Positions 7,765 to 15,505 of a stretch of DNA of 50,598 nt are shown one piece after another. The DNA lies in the NCBI GenBank assembly GCA_949743655.1, contig CATJUP010000071.1:1-50598 (forward strand). The letters are read 5' to 3'. The stretch comes from an uncultured Eubacteriales bacterium. GTDB lineage: Bacteria > Bacillota > Clostridia > Lachnospirales > Anaerotignaceae. Within the stretch, counting starts at the first letter, position 1. Each line of letters begins with the position of its first letter. Under the pieces are notes generated by a model. It ran no database searches. It worked only from the letters and a program-made list of their open reading frames with translations, and was not told where the DNA came from. The position numbers and the translations under genes are program-made.

Positions 7765-9114
7765 TTGGCTGTTGATAATGACTATTTAACTCAAAAAAAG
7801 CCGCTTAACGCTTTAATTATATTTGCTTTGCCAATTATAATAGGCAATTTATTTCAGCATACATACACAATGGCAGACTCGGCTATAGTAGGGCGTTATG
7901 TAAGCGAGCAGGCGTTAGCCGCCGTTGGAGCATCTTATGCTTTAACAAATATTTTTATATGTATAGCTATAGGCGGCGGCATAGGTTCTTCGGTTATTGT
8001 AAGCCAATATTTTGGCGCTAAAAATTATGAAAAAACAAAGTCAGCCGCTTATACATCACTAATTGTATTTTTAATTATAAGCGTGTTTTTGGGCGTTTTT
8101 GGTCTGCTTTTAAGTGAAAAAATAATGATATTATTAAATACCCCAAAAGACGTGATTGACATGTCTGTTGAGTATTTAAACATTTATTTTATGGGACTGC
8201 CCTTTTTGTTTATGTATAATGTACTTTCATCTATGTTTAACGCCCTTGGAAAGTCAAAAATACCTCTGTATTTTTTGATTTTTTCATCCGTTTTTAATGT
8301 CGCTTTAGATTGGATACTTGTAACACAATTTTTTATGGGCGTATCAGGCGTGGCATGGGCAACACTTATAGCTCAAAGTATATCATCTGTTTTATCGTTT
8401 TTGGTATTAATTTTTGAATTTAAAAAATTTGAGGGAAAAAGCGCATTTGTTATAAATGAGATATATCCCATGGCAAAAATAGCATTGCCTTCTATATTAC
8501 AGCAGTCAACAGTATCAATAGGCATGATGCTTGTTCAATCTGTTGTAAATAGTTTTGGCTCTGAGGCTTTAGCAGGTTTTTCTGCCGCAATGAGAGTGGA
8601 GTCGATTTGTATTGTTCCAATGACAGGTATAGGTAATGCCGTATCATCTTACACGGCACAAAATATAGGCGCTAACAGTGAAAAGCGCGTTGTTGAAGGT
8701 TATCATGCCGCAAACAAACTTGTTTTTGTATGCGCCGCTACTATATTTGTTATATTAAAACTTTTTAACAAATCTATTATATCGCTCTTTTTAGGCACAA
8801 ATGGTACATTAATGGCTATAAACACAGGTCAAAGTTTATTGTCTTTTATGGCATGGTTTTTTTGTTTAATTGGTTTAAAAATGGCTGTTGACGGATTACT
8901 TCGCGGTTCAGGCGACATGAAAGTTTTTACAATAGCTAATTTAGTAAATTTATTTATACGAGTTTTTACAGCTATGACTTTTGCTCCGCGTATTGGAATT
9001 TTTATGGTTTGGTACGCTGTACCTATAGGCTGGCTTTCCAATTTTATTATATCTTTTGCCGAATACCGCACTGGAAAGTGGAAAGAAATATATAAAAATC
9101 GTATTAAAAAATAA
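7765..9114 (+). CDS. MATE family efflux transporter (second copy)
   Basis: This is a second, clearly distinct MATE exporter of 449 residues, with 12 predicted membrane segments and the opening 'ALPIIIGNLFQHTYTMADSAIVGRYV', characteristic of the NorM/DinF-like clostridial group. The second half begins near 'MAKIALPSILQQSTVSIGMM'. It has little local similarity to the MATE protein at 300-1685 beyond the family pattern. The start is TTG 7765, supported by GGGGG at 7751-7755 with a 9-nt gap. It is apparently monocistronic, with its own promoter, a spacer palindrome and a leader hairpin, which suggests inducible expression. The substrate is unknown. Confidence 0.9.
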   Translation: MAVDNDYLTQKKPLNALIIFALPIIIGNLFQHTYTMADSAIVGRYVSEQALAAVGASYALTNIFICIAIGGGIGSSVIVSQYFGAKNYEKTKSAAYTSLIVFLIISVFLGVFGLLLSEKIMILLNTPKDVIDMSVEYLNIYFMGLPFLFMYNVLSSMFNALGKSKIPLYFLIFSSVFNVALDWILVTQFFMGVSGVAWATLIAQSISSVLSFLVLIFEFKKFEGKSAFVINEIYPMAKIALPSILQQSTVSIGMMLVQSVVNSFGSEALAGFSAAMRVESICIVPMTGIGNAVSSYTAQNIGANSEKRVVEGYHAANKLVFVCAATIFVILKLFNKSIISLFLGTNGTLMAINTGQSLLSFMAWFFCLIGLKMAVDGLLRGSGDMKVFTIANLVNLFIRVFTAMTFAPRIGIFMVWYAVPIGWLSNFIISFAEYRTGKWKEIYKNRIKK

Positions 9115-9170
9115 AATATAACATCACCTTTTATATCTCTTTAAATAAAACTAATTAAATAAATTTAACA

Positions 9171-9204
9171 TTATGGGCACTGTAACTAATTACAGCGCCC
9201 ATAA
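9171..9204. terminator. Bidirectional terminator between convergent genes
   Basis: TTATGGGC-A-CTGTAA, loop CTAA, TTACAG-C-GCCCATAA: two perfect helices separated by a single A/C mismatch. It lies between the converging second MATE gene and the AICAR transformylase gene and can serve both. Confidence 0.8.
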
Positions 9205-9223
9205 TAACAAAACTATTATATTT

Positions 9224-10399
9224 TTAGTGGTGGAAAAGACGTATGCCCGTAAAGCACATAGCCATATTGTATTTGTCGGCTGTATCTATAACAAGAGCGT
9301 CACGTATAGAGCCTCCTGGCTGAGCCACATATTTAACTCCACTTCTGTAAGCCCTTTCTATATTGTCTCCAAAAGGGAAAAACGCGTCAGAGCCAAGTGA
9401 TACATCAGTCATATTTTTAAGCCATTCCTTTTTTTCTTCTGCTGTAAATATTTCTGGTTTGGTGTTAAATATATTTTGCCATTTTCCATCGGCTAAAACA
9501 TCCATATAATCCTCACCTATGTACAAATCTATGGCGTTATCTCTATCAGCGCGTCCTATTGAATTTACAAAATCAAGCCCCATAACTTTAGGGTTTTGAC
9601 GTAAAAACCAGTTGTCGGCTTTATTTCCAGCAAGTCTTGTGCAATGTATTCTGCTTTGTTGCCCCGCGCCTATGCCTATAGCCTGTCCGCCTTTAGCAAA
9701 ACATACAGAGTTTGATTGTGTGTATTTAAGTGTTATAAGAGATATTATAATATCAATTTTAGCCTCTTCAGGTATTTCTTTATTTTTAGTCACAATATTT
9801 GTTATAAATTCTTTATCAATATTAAGCTCGTTTCTTCCCTGTTCAAAAGTAACACCAAACACCTGTTTTGTCTCTATCTCTTTCGGTTTATAATTTGAGT
9901 CAATCTCAATTATATTATAATTTCCATTTTTCTTTGCTTTAAGAATTTCGAGAGCCTCATCAGAAAATCCAGGCGCTATAACTCCGTCTGATACCTCTCT
10001 TTTAATTATATTGGCTGTAGAAACATCGCATATATCCGAAAGAGCAATAAAGTCGCCAAAAGATGACATTCTGTCAGCGCCTCTCGCCCTTGCGTAAGCC
10101 GATGCCAAATGAGAAAGCTCTCCTAAATCGTCTACCCAGTAAATTTTTTTAAGTGTGTCATTAAGAGGAACTCCCACAGCGGCGCCTGCTGGCGACACAT
10201 GTTTAAACGATGTAGCCGCTGGCAAATTAGTTGCTTTTTTTAGTTCTTTTACAAGCTGCCAACCATTTAAAGCATCAAGAAAGTTTATATATCCTGGTTT
10301 TCCGTTAAGCACTTTAATTGGAAGCTGACCATTTTCAATAAATATACGTGACGGCTTTTGATTAGGGTTACAGCCGTATTTAAGAAATAACTCATCCAT
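9224..10399 (-). CDS. Stand-alone AICAR transformylase (phosphoribosylaminoimidazolecarboxamide formyltransferase)
   Basis: This cytosolic enzyme catalyses AICAR + 10-formyl-THF to FAICAR, the penultimate step of de novo IMP synthesis. The 391-residue protein corresponds to the C-terminal AICARFT part of PurH and lacks the N-terminal IMP-cyclohydrolase (MGS-like) domain. Signatures are 'KYGCNPNQKPSRIF' at the N-terminus, 'ATSFKHVSPAGAAVG' with the catalytic Lys-His pair, and 'AKGGQAIGIGAGQQSRIHCTRLAG'. RBS AAAGGGGG lies 7-8 nt before the ATG. It follows the IMP cyclohydrolase gene by 13 nt, so the two proteins together replace bifunctional PurH. I leave the symbol blank because purH would imply the bifunctional enzyme. 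Confidence 0.92.
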   Translation of the reverse strand: MDELFLKYGCNPNQKPSRIFIENGQLPIKVLNGKPGYINFLDALNGWQLVKELKKATNLPAATSFKHVSPAGAAVGVPLNDTLKKIYWVDDLGELSHLASAYARARGADRMSSFGDFIALSDICDVSTANIIKREVSDGVIAPGFSDEALEILKAKKNGNYNIIEIDSNYKPKEIETKQVFGVTFEQGRNELNIDKEFITNIVTKNKEIPEEAKIDIIISLITLKYTQSNSVCFAKGGQAIGIGAGQQSRIHCTRLAGNKADNWFLRQNPKVMGLDFVNSIGRADRDNAIDLYIGEDYMDVLADGKWQNIFNTKPEIFTAEEKKEWLKNMTDVSLGSDAFFPFGDNIERAYRSGVKYVAQPGGSIRDALVIDTADKYNMAMCFTGIRLFHH

Positions 10400-10412
10400 T
10401 AAAAAACCCCCT

Positions 10413-11126
10413 TTATTTGTTTTTGTTTACAATTCTTGTGTCATATTTTCCTGTTTTTATATCTATAAATCTTACAAACAACGAAACTTTATTTTCCTCA
10501 TTAAGGCTTGACCAAAGCATATCTGTAAACTCGTCTATATTTCCTGATATTTCAACTCTTTTTGGTTCTCCCTCAAAACTTGGCAATGGGTTTTCGTTTT
10601 TAGCATAAGTATGTATAAATCTTCCTTCACCATTTACAGGATTGTTGTAAGCAAATGTAAAACGCTCACAGCTTTCCGGTCTTTTGTCATCGCTTTTTAA
10701 TATACTTAAAGCGTAATTATAAATACCGTTATCAATATGCACTATACCCGAAATTCGAGGTGTGTAATTAGGCGCGTCCGGCTCAAACTCTCTTGTTCTC
10801 AAAGACTGCTCAAATGTCTGCTGTTTATCCATAAGCTCATATATAGTGTCTGTTTGGTCACCGTTTGTAATTATTGTTTTATTTCCCAAAACTCTCACAG
10901 GAGCATAAATTATAAGACTTGGGTCTTCAAGTTTTGTTTCATCAAACGCCTGTGTGCGTATACCATTATCACACTCAACAAAAACTCTGTTGCGGCTATT
11001 AGCACTTCTTCCCATTATAAAATATGCTGTAACGGCTGTTTTGCCGTCAGCTGACTTTCCTATAACAATTCCCCTGCCCGGATAAGGGTTTGACATTAAC
11101 TCTTCTTTTAAAGATATAATTTCCAT
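10413..11126 (-). CDS. purO: IMP cyclohydrolase, PurO-type
   Basis: This enzyme closes FAICAR to IMP, the last step of purine synthesis. The 237-residue protein opens with 'MSNPYPGRGIVIGKSADGKTAVTAYFIMGRSANSRNRVF', the hallmark of the PurO-like Ntn-hydrolase-fold cyclohydrolase first defined in archaea, and shows no similarity to the PurH N-terminal domain. The start at 11126 is supported by GGGAGG 8 nt upstream; MSNPYPGRG ten residues later is the conventional family start but has no better ribosome binding site. It is cotranscribed with the AICAR transformylase and divergent from pyrB, linking purine and pyrimidine genes at one intergenic region. Confidence 0.88.
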   Translation of the reverse strand: MEIISLKEELMSNPYPGRGIVIGKSADGKTAVTAYFIMGRSANSRNRVFVECDNGIRTQAFDETKLEDPSLIIYAPVRVLGNKTIITNGDQTDTIYELMDKQQTFEQSLRTREFEPDAPNYTPRISGIVHIDNGIYNYALSILKSDDKRPESCERFTFAYNNPVNGEGRFIHTYAKNENPLPSFEGEPKRVEISGNIDEFTDMLWSSLNEENKVSLFVRFIDIKTGKYDTRIVNKNK

Positions 11127-11155
11127 AACAAAAACCTCCCTAATATAAACTATTG

Positions 11156-11185
11156 TTTATAACATATTATATAAAATTACGTCAA
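11156..11185 (-). promoter_or_regulatory. Candidate promoter of the purO operon
   Basis: On the minus strand TTGACG (11185-11180), an 18-bp spacer and TATAAA (11161-11156), about 30 nt upstream of the start codon. It is a near-consensus promoter; no purine riboswitch or PurBox was recognised. Confidence 0.5.
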
Positions 11186-11317
11186 AATTCAAGAGCGTAT
11201 TTATACCTTAATAGTCTAAATCGCTTTTATAAATAACGCTATACAATTTATTCAAAAAAATACAGTAATAACTTGTTTAAATATTTTAATGTATTAATAC
11301 GATTTGGCACACTATTA

Positions 11318-11346
11318 TTGACAATTTAATCACCATGTTAGATAAT
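11318..11346 (+). promoter_or_regulatory. Promoter of pyrBI
   Basis: TTGACA (11318-11323), a 17-bp spacer and GATAAT (11341-11346), with predicted start about 60 nt before pyrB. I saw no terminator or PyrR anti-terminator in the short leader. Confidence 0.7.
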
Positions 11347-11411
11347 TTAATTAACAAATAATACTAAAACAAATAATTTTATACAAATCATTAAAAAGAG
11401 AGGTCACACCA

Positions 11412-12320
11412 ATGAGACATTTAATAGACCCGTTAGACTTTACAAAAGAAGAAACTGAACAGTTATTAAAAACAGCGGAAGACATACGTCTTAACCCAGA
11501 AAAATACAACAATAAATGTGCCCATAAAAAAATAGCCACGCTTTTTTATGAGCCAAGCACAAGAACAAGATTGTCATTTGAAAGCGCAATGATAAATTTA
11601 GGCGGAAGTGTAATAGGCTTTTCAAGCGCCGATTCCTCAAGCGCTGCTAAAGGCGAGAGCATAGCCGACACAATAAGGGTAATAAGTATTTTTGCCGATA
11701 TAGCCGCTATACGCCACCCAAAAGAAGGCGCACCTATGAGAGCTTCAATGTTTTCTACTATACCTGTTATAAACGCTGGAGACGGCGGTCATCAGCACCC
11801 TACCCAAACACTTGCCGATTTAGCCACAATACGCCGCCGAAAAGGAAGTCTTGAAAATCTTAAAATAGGTTTTTGCGGCGACCTTAAATTTGGACGTACT
11901 GTACACAGTCTTATTAAAAACATATCACGCTGGTCTGGCATAAGTTTTGTTTTTATAAGTCCTAAAGAGCTTAGAGTACCAAGCTATATTATAAATGAAA
12001 TGCCTAATAATACGCCTTATACCGAAACAACAGACTTAGAAGAGGCTCTTCCTGAGATTGATATACTTTACATGACACGTGTGCAAAGAGAACGTTTTTT
12101 TAACGAAGAGGACTATGTAAGACTTAAAGACAGCTATATACTTACTGAGAAAAAAATGGAACTTGCCAAAAAAGATATGGCTGTACTCCACCCTCTTCCA
12201 AGAGTAAACGAAATAGCTTTAGGTGTTGATAAAGACAAAAGAGCCGCTTATTTTGAACAGGTAGAAAACGGGCTTTATGTGAGAATGGCACTTATATTAA
12301 AATTATTAAACATAGATTAA
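11412..12320 (+). CDS. pyrB: Aspartate carbamoyltransferase catalytic subunit
   Basis: PyrB catalyses carbamoyl phosphate + L-aspartate to N-carbamoyl-aspartate, the committed step of pyrimidine synthesis. The 302-residue length is normal. The carbamoyl-phosphate loop '[13 protein letters not shown]' (Ser49-Arg53), the 80s-loop-type '[17 protein letters not shown]', '[18 protein letters not shown]' and C-terminal 'HPLPRVNEI' are all present. RBS GAGAGG is 8-10 nt upstream. pyrI follows 12 nt later, so the enzyme is expected to be the allosterically regulated dodecameric type. Confidence 0.97.
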   Translation: MRHLIDPLDFTKEETEQLLKTAEDIRLNPEKYNNKCAHKKIATLFYEPSTRTRLSFESAMINLGGSVIGFSSADSSSAAKGESIADTIRVISIFADIAAIRHPKEGAPMRASMFSTIPVINAGDGGHQHPTQTLADLATIRRRKGSLENLKIGFCGDLKFGRTVHSLIKNISRWSGISFVFISPKELRVPSYIINEMPNNTPYTETTDLEEALPEIDILYMTRVQRERFFNEEDYVRLKDSYILTEKKMELAKKDMAVLHPLPRVNEIALGVDKDKRAAYFEQVENGLYVRMALILKLLNID

Positions 12321-12332
12321 AGGAGTGATAAT

Positions 12333-12758
12333 ATGCTTAACATAGACGAAATCCAAAACGGCGTTGTAATAGACCATATAAAAGCTGGCATGAGTCACAC
12401 TTTAGCCGATGTTGCTGGTCTTTATTCTCTTGACTGTGGTGTAGCTATGATTAAAAATGTAAGAAGTACAAAAAGCGGTAAAAAAGATATAATAAAAATA
12501 GAAGGCGATACATCCTCAATAAATTTTGGTGTATTAGCTTATATAGACCCTGAAATAACTATAAACCACATTAAAAATGGCAAAATAATAAAAAAAGAAA
12601 AGCCTGTGCTTCCAGACACACTTGTAAATGTAATGCGTTGCAAAAACCCACGCTGTATAACAAGTATAGAACATGAGTGCGACCATATATTTAAATTTAC
12701 ACAAAGTGGAAAATACCGTTGTGTTTACTGTGAGGAAGAGTTTAACCGACTAAAATAA
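12333..12758 (+). CDS. pyrI: Aspartate carbamoyltransferase regulatory subunit
   Basis: PyrI binds nucleotide effectors in its N-terminal domain and docks on PyrB through a C-terminal zinc domain. The four zinc ligands are Cys103, Cys108, Cys130 and Cys133 (CKNPRC ... CVYC). Opening residues 'IQNGVVIDHIKAGM' are typical of the allosteric domain. The length of 141 aa is slightly shorter than the E. coli protein (about 153), mostly at the N-terminus. RBS AAAGGAGTG lies 8-9 nt upstream. It is the last gene of the operon, followed at once by stacked hairpins. Confidence 0.96.
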   Translation: MLNIDEIQNGVVIDHIKAGMSHTLADVAGLYSLDCGVAMIKNVRSTKSGKKDIIKIEGDTSSINFGVLAYIDPEITINHIKNGKIIKKEKPVLPDTLVNVMRCKNPRCITSIEHECDHIFKFTQSGKYRCVYCEEEFNRLK

Positions 12759-12838
12759 TTCCCAAAGGGAATTATTTATTTAATAAAGGCGGGCACAGCC
12801 GCCTTTATTAAATAAAAATCCCTCTTACGAGGGATTTT
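12757..12838. terminator. Three stacked hairpins after pyrI
   Basis: Hairpin 1 is AATTCCC/GGGAATT (12757-12773), overlapping the pyrI stop. Hairpin 2 is a 15-bp stem ATTTAATAAAGGCGG/CCGCCTTTATTAAAT with a 6-nt loop (12778-12813). Hairpin 3 is AAAATCCCTC-TTAC-GAGGGATTTT (12815-12838). The last has T-tracts in both orientations and is the likeliest terminator. Confidence 0.75.
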
Positions 12839-12840
12839 AG

Positions 12841-13060
12841 TCGGTTATGAATATTTTCGCAATGCGAAAATATGAATAGTTTTTGCTAATTTGTTACATC
12901 ATTCAACCATTATTAATATAAATATATCAAAAAATGTATTTGTCGGTTATGAATATTTTCACATTACGAAAATATGAATAGTTTTTACTAATTTGTTATA
13001 TCTTTCAACCCTTATCAATATAAACATCTCAAAAAATATATTTGTTCGTTATGAATAGCT
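12841..13060. repeat. 102-bp tandem repeat with internal hairpin, 2.2 copies
   Basis: Copies start at 12841 and 12943, with a partial third from about 13045; the period is 102 bp. Copy 1 contains the perfect palindrome ATATTTTCGC-AAT-GCGAAAATAT. Copy 2 retains only the outer pairs (ATATTTTC/GAAAATAT). In the third the hairpin is missing, apparently deleted between flanking 'atgaata' direct repeats. It has no coding potential and lies between the pyrBI terminators and a minus-strand membrane-protein gene. Confidence 0.85.
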
Positions 13061-13075
13061 TTTATTTTTTTCACT

Positions 13076-13468
13076 TCACTTATTGCTTATATAACTCTCA
13101 AAAGCAAAACATATAATAAAATTTATAACAGCTATTATAACATATGGTATATAGCTGATTATATTTATGTCTCCCTCCAAATTTAAAGCAAACGAAAAAA
13201 CAACTGAAAACAAGTACATAATAAAATATATCTTTTTTAAAAGCGTATCTCTATACATAAGACTTACAAAAATCATAAAAACACCTGTTATATATGGCAT
13301 TGCCGCTCTTGGATTAATAATCTCTGCCAAACAGTCGCTTAAAGAGTATACTGGACTTATCATAGTGTAGTAATAAAACATATACAAAGCCATAAAAACA
13401 AGCGGCAAAGCAGGTTTAAAATATACATGGCTGTTATATCTTTTATAAATATCATATATAAAATCCAT
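13076..13468 (-). CDS. Small predicted membrane protein, function unknown
   Basis: I do not recognise a family. The 130-residue product has four likely membrane-spanning stretches (around residues 20-38, 58-74, 78-96 and 103-125) separated by short polar turns, and ends 'FESYISNK'. The start ATG 13468 is well supported by GGAGG 7 nt upstream, so it is probably a genuine gene. It is transcribed alone on the minus strand, divergent from the DUF4127 gene, and its 3' side runs into the 102-bp repeats. Confidence 0.7.
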   Translation of the reverse strand: MDFIYDIYKRYNSHVYFKPALPLVFMALYMFYYYTMISPVYSLSDCLAEIINPRAAMPYITGVFMIFVSLMYRDTLLKKIYFIMYLFSVVFSFALNLEGDINIISYIPYVIIAVINFIICFAFESYISNK

Positions 13469-13589
13469 ATATTTTCCTCCAGCTTAAAATTTATAAAATA
13501 CAATAATATTTATTCTAACATAATTGATATTTTTTGACAATTCAATACCTCAAAAAAACAAAACCCAATTTACAGAAAACATTATCCTG

Positions 13590-13618
13590 TTGAAAAAAAC
13601 ATAAATAAATGTTAAAAT
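13590..13618 (+). promoter_or_regulatory. Promoter of the DUF4127-activase operon
   Basis: TTGAAA (13590-13595), a 17-bp spacer and TAAAAT (13613-13618), about 40 nt before the TTG start of the DUF4127 gene. Each hexamer has one mismatch to consensus. Confidence 0.6.
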
Positions 13619-13659
13619 TTAATTAAATATAAATTAATTTTAAAGAAAGGAATTTAAAA

Positions 13660-15489
13660 TTGAGAAAAATTTGTTTTTTAATCGTTTTACTTTTGTTTTC
13701 TGTTATTTTTTCAGTTACGGCTTTAGCTGATAATATTGTTATATCTCCAATAGATAGCCGTCCTGTAAGCAATATATATTTTGAAAATCTCATAAGTTTA
13801 AATAATGATAAACTTTATACCATTCCAGTGGAAGAACTTGATATTTTTACACCAGACACAGAGCGTTTTGCAAACAGTGCCGCTGTAAGGGAAATTACAC
13901 GTAAAAACGTAAGTTTAAACCCAAGCGAAAACACAACTGTTATAATAAACGCCTCAACATATTTTACAGGCGGTCTTATTGGCAGCCGCTGTGCTGAACA
14001 ATATTCTAAAACAGACGAAGCACTTAAAGAACTTTTAAGCCTTATAAAAGAATATCCAAAGCCTAAATATTATATAAATATAGCTATGCCGCGTAATCTT
14101 CCTGAAACAAGAGGACAAAAAATTTGGGCTGACAACAATAAAATAAAAGGTATAGGAGCTTTTTATATAGAGTGTAACCCTAATTGCGAGGATTATGACA
14201 ATATATTGAAAATGTCTTATGTAACACCGTCACAGTTTTTAATGGAATACGGTTATGTATACAATAAACTTGCCGAAGGACAGCCCCTTACTGAATGGGA
14301 GAATAAATTTATTGAATTTTGCCGTAAAAACTATGAAAATAACTTAGAATACAATTATTACATACAAAACTATATAACTCCCTTTAAACAAACAGCTAAA
14401 ATATGCGAAAGACTTATAATGTGGCAAAAATCCAAAAATTTGGATGAGATAGTTATAGGCAATGACGATTTACAGTTGCCGGCTATAATATCTTACTTTT
14501 TTTCAAAAGGCGAAAATTGGCTCCCTCTTGAAAATGGTACACCTATAAAATATAGTTTTTCAAGAACATATATGAACAATATTATAAAATCAATGAATAC
14601 TTTTTTCTCTAAACAAGAAACAAACGCTGCCCTTGAGGGAAAAGGCGATAAAATAAATTTTATATTTGGTATGGACGAAATACCTCAGCTTATATACGCC
14701 AGAAGTTTGGCTCAAAAAAACGGATACCATGCAAACATAGATATTAAAAACTACAAAAACAACTTTGTAGCGGCTGACTATGACGTAATGACAAGCGACA
14801 AATTAGCCCAAAACGCTTTAAATTTTGTATCGGCTAACACCGACAAAAAAGGCGATAAATTTAATATGTTTATATTCGATTACAGTGTATGCTCTAAAGA
14901 CGATAAAAACAATTTAATTTTAGCTCTTTCTGACTCTTTAAAACAAAACGAAACAGGTATTATAGAGCTTTACGATTATAAAACAATTAAAAACGCCGAT
15001 AATTTTGTGTTTAGAGAACTTTTAGAAAATTCAGCATCCAAAAATGGCAAAATTGGCATAACTGAACTGTCTTGCTTTTGCGCATGGAACACAAACGCCA
15101 ACGCCATAGGTATAGGCATAGCAAATGCCGCTGTGTACTCAATAGCCAAAAACAACACAAAAGATTTTGTATCGTTTGCTGAAAAACATGCAAATATATT
15201 AAGCCAGCACATACTTGATGACGGCATTTATTATGGCGGAATACGCGAAAAACTTACCGCCGAAAATTACAAACCTCAAAAAACCGAAATACAGCAAAGT
15301 GAAAAACTTATTAAAAATATCGAAACTCAAAAAGTTATAGACGCATTTGTAGGAAACCGCTTTTTAATAAACCAAAAAACCGCGCTTATTACGGATTTTA
15401 AAATAACTAAAGCCGCTTTTCCATGGCAAAGACTTTTTGATTGCGATATACGTACTGAGTGCTGTGCTGTTGAGTTAATAACTAACTGA
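13660..15489 (+). CDS. Secreted DUF4127 family protein
   Basis: This 609-residue protein has a clear signal peptide (MRKICFLIVLLLFSVIFSVTALA, then DN). It continues with 'IVISPIDSRPVSNIYFENL', the signature of DUF4127, a family common in Firmicutes with no assigned function that I know of. Further family-like blocks are 'VIINASTYFTGGLIGSR', 'IVIGNDDLQLP' and 'SCFCAWNTNANAIGIGIANA'. No transmembrane anchor or LPXTG signal is seen after the signal peptide, so an extracytoplasmic or secreted location is likely. The start is TTG 13660, with AAAGGAA about 8 nt upstream. It is followed 16 nt later by the activase gene, suggesting cotranscription, though the functional link is obscure. Confidence 0.85.
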   Translation: MRKICFLIVLLLFSVIFSVTALADNIVISPIDSRPVSNIYFENLISLNNDKLYTIPVEELDIFTPDTERFANSAAVREITRKNVSLNPSENTTVIINASTYFTGGLIGSRCAEQYSKTDEALKELLSLIKEYPKPKYYINIAMPRNLPETRGQKIWADNNKIKGIGAFYIECNPNCEDYDNILKMSYVTPSQFLMEYGYVYNKLAEGQPLTEWENKFIEFCRKNYENNLEYNYYIQNYITPFKQTAKICERLIMWQKSKNLDEIVIGNDDLQLPAIISYFFSKGENWLPLENGTPIKYSFSRTYMNNIIKSMNTFFSKQETNAALEGKGDKINFIFGMDEIPQLIYARSLAQKNGYHANIDIKNYKNNFVAADYDVMTSDKLAQNALNFVSANTDKKGDKFNMFIFDYSVCSKDDKNNLILALSDSLKQNETGIIELYDYKTIKNADNFVFRELLENSASKNGKIGITELSCFCAWNTNANAIGIGIANAAVYSIAKNNTKDFVSFAEKHANILSQHILDDGIYYGGIREKLTAENYKPQKTEIQQSEKLIKNIETQKVIDAFVGNRFLINQKTALITDFKITKAAFPWQRLFDCDIRTECCAVELITN

Positions 15490-15505
15490 AACGGAAGTGA
15501 TACCA

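Noticed and set aside
11127-11411. Purine riboswitch or PyrR attenuator in the pur/pyr divergent region
   Set aside because: The leaders are short, and I could not see the conserved purine-aptamer loops or a terminator/antiterminator pair.
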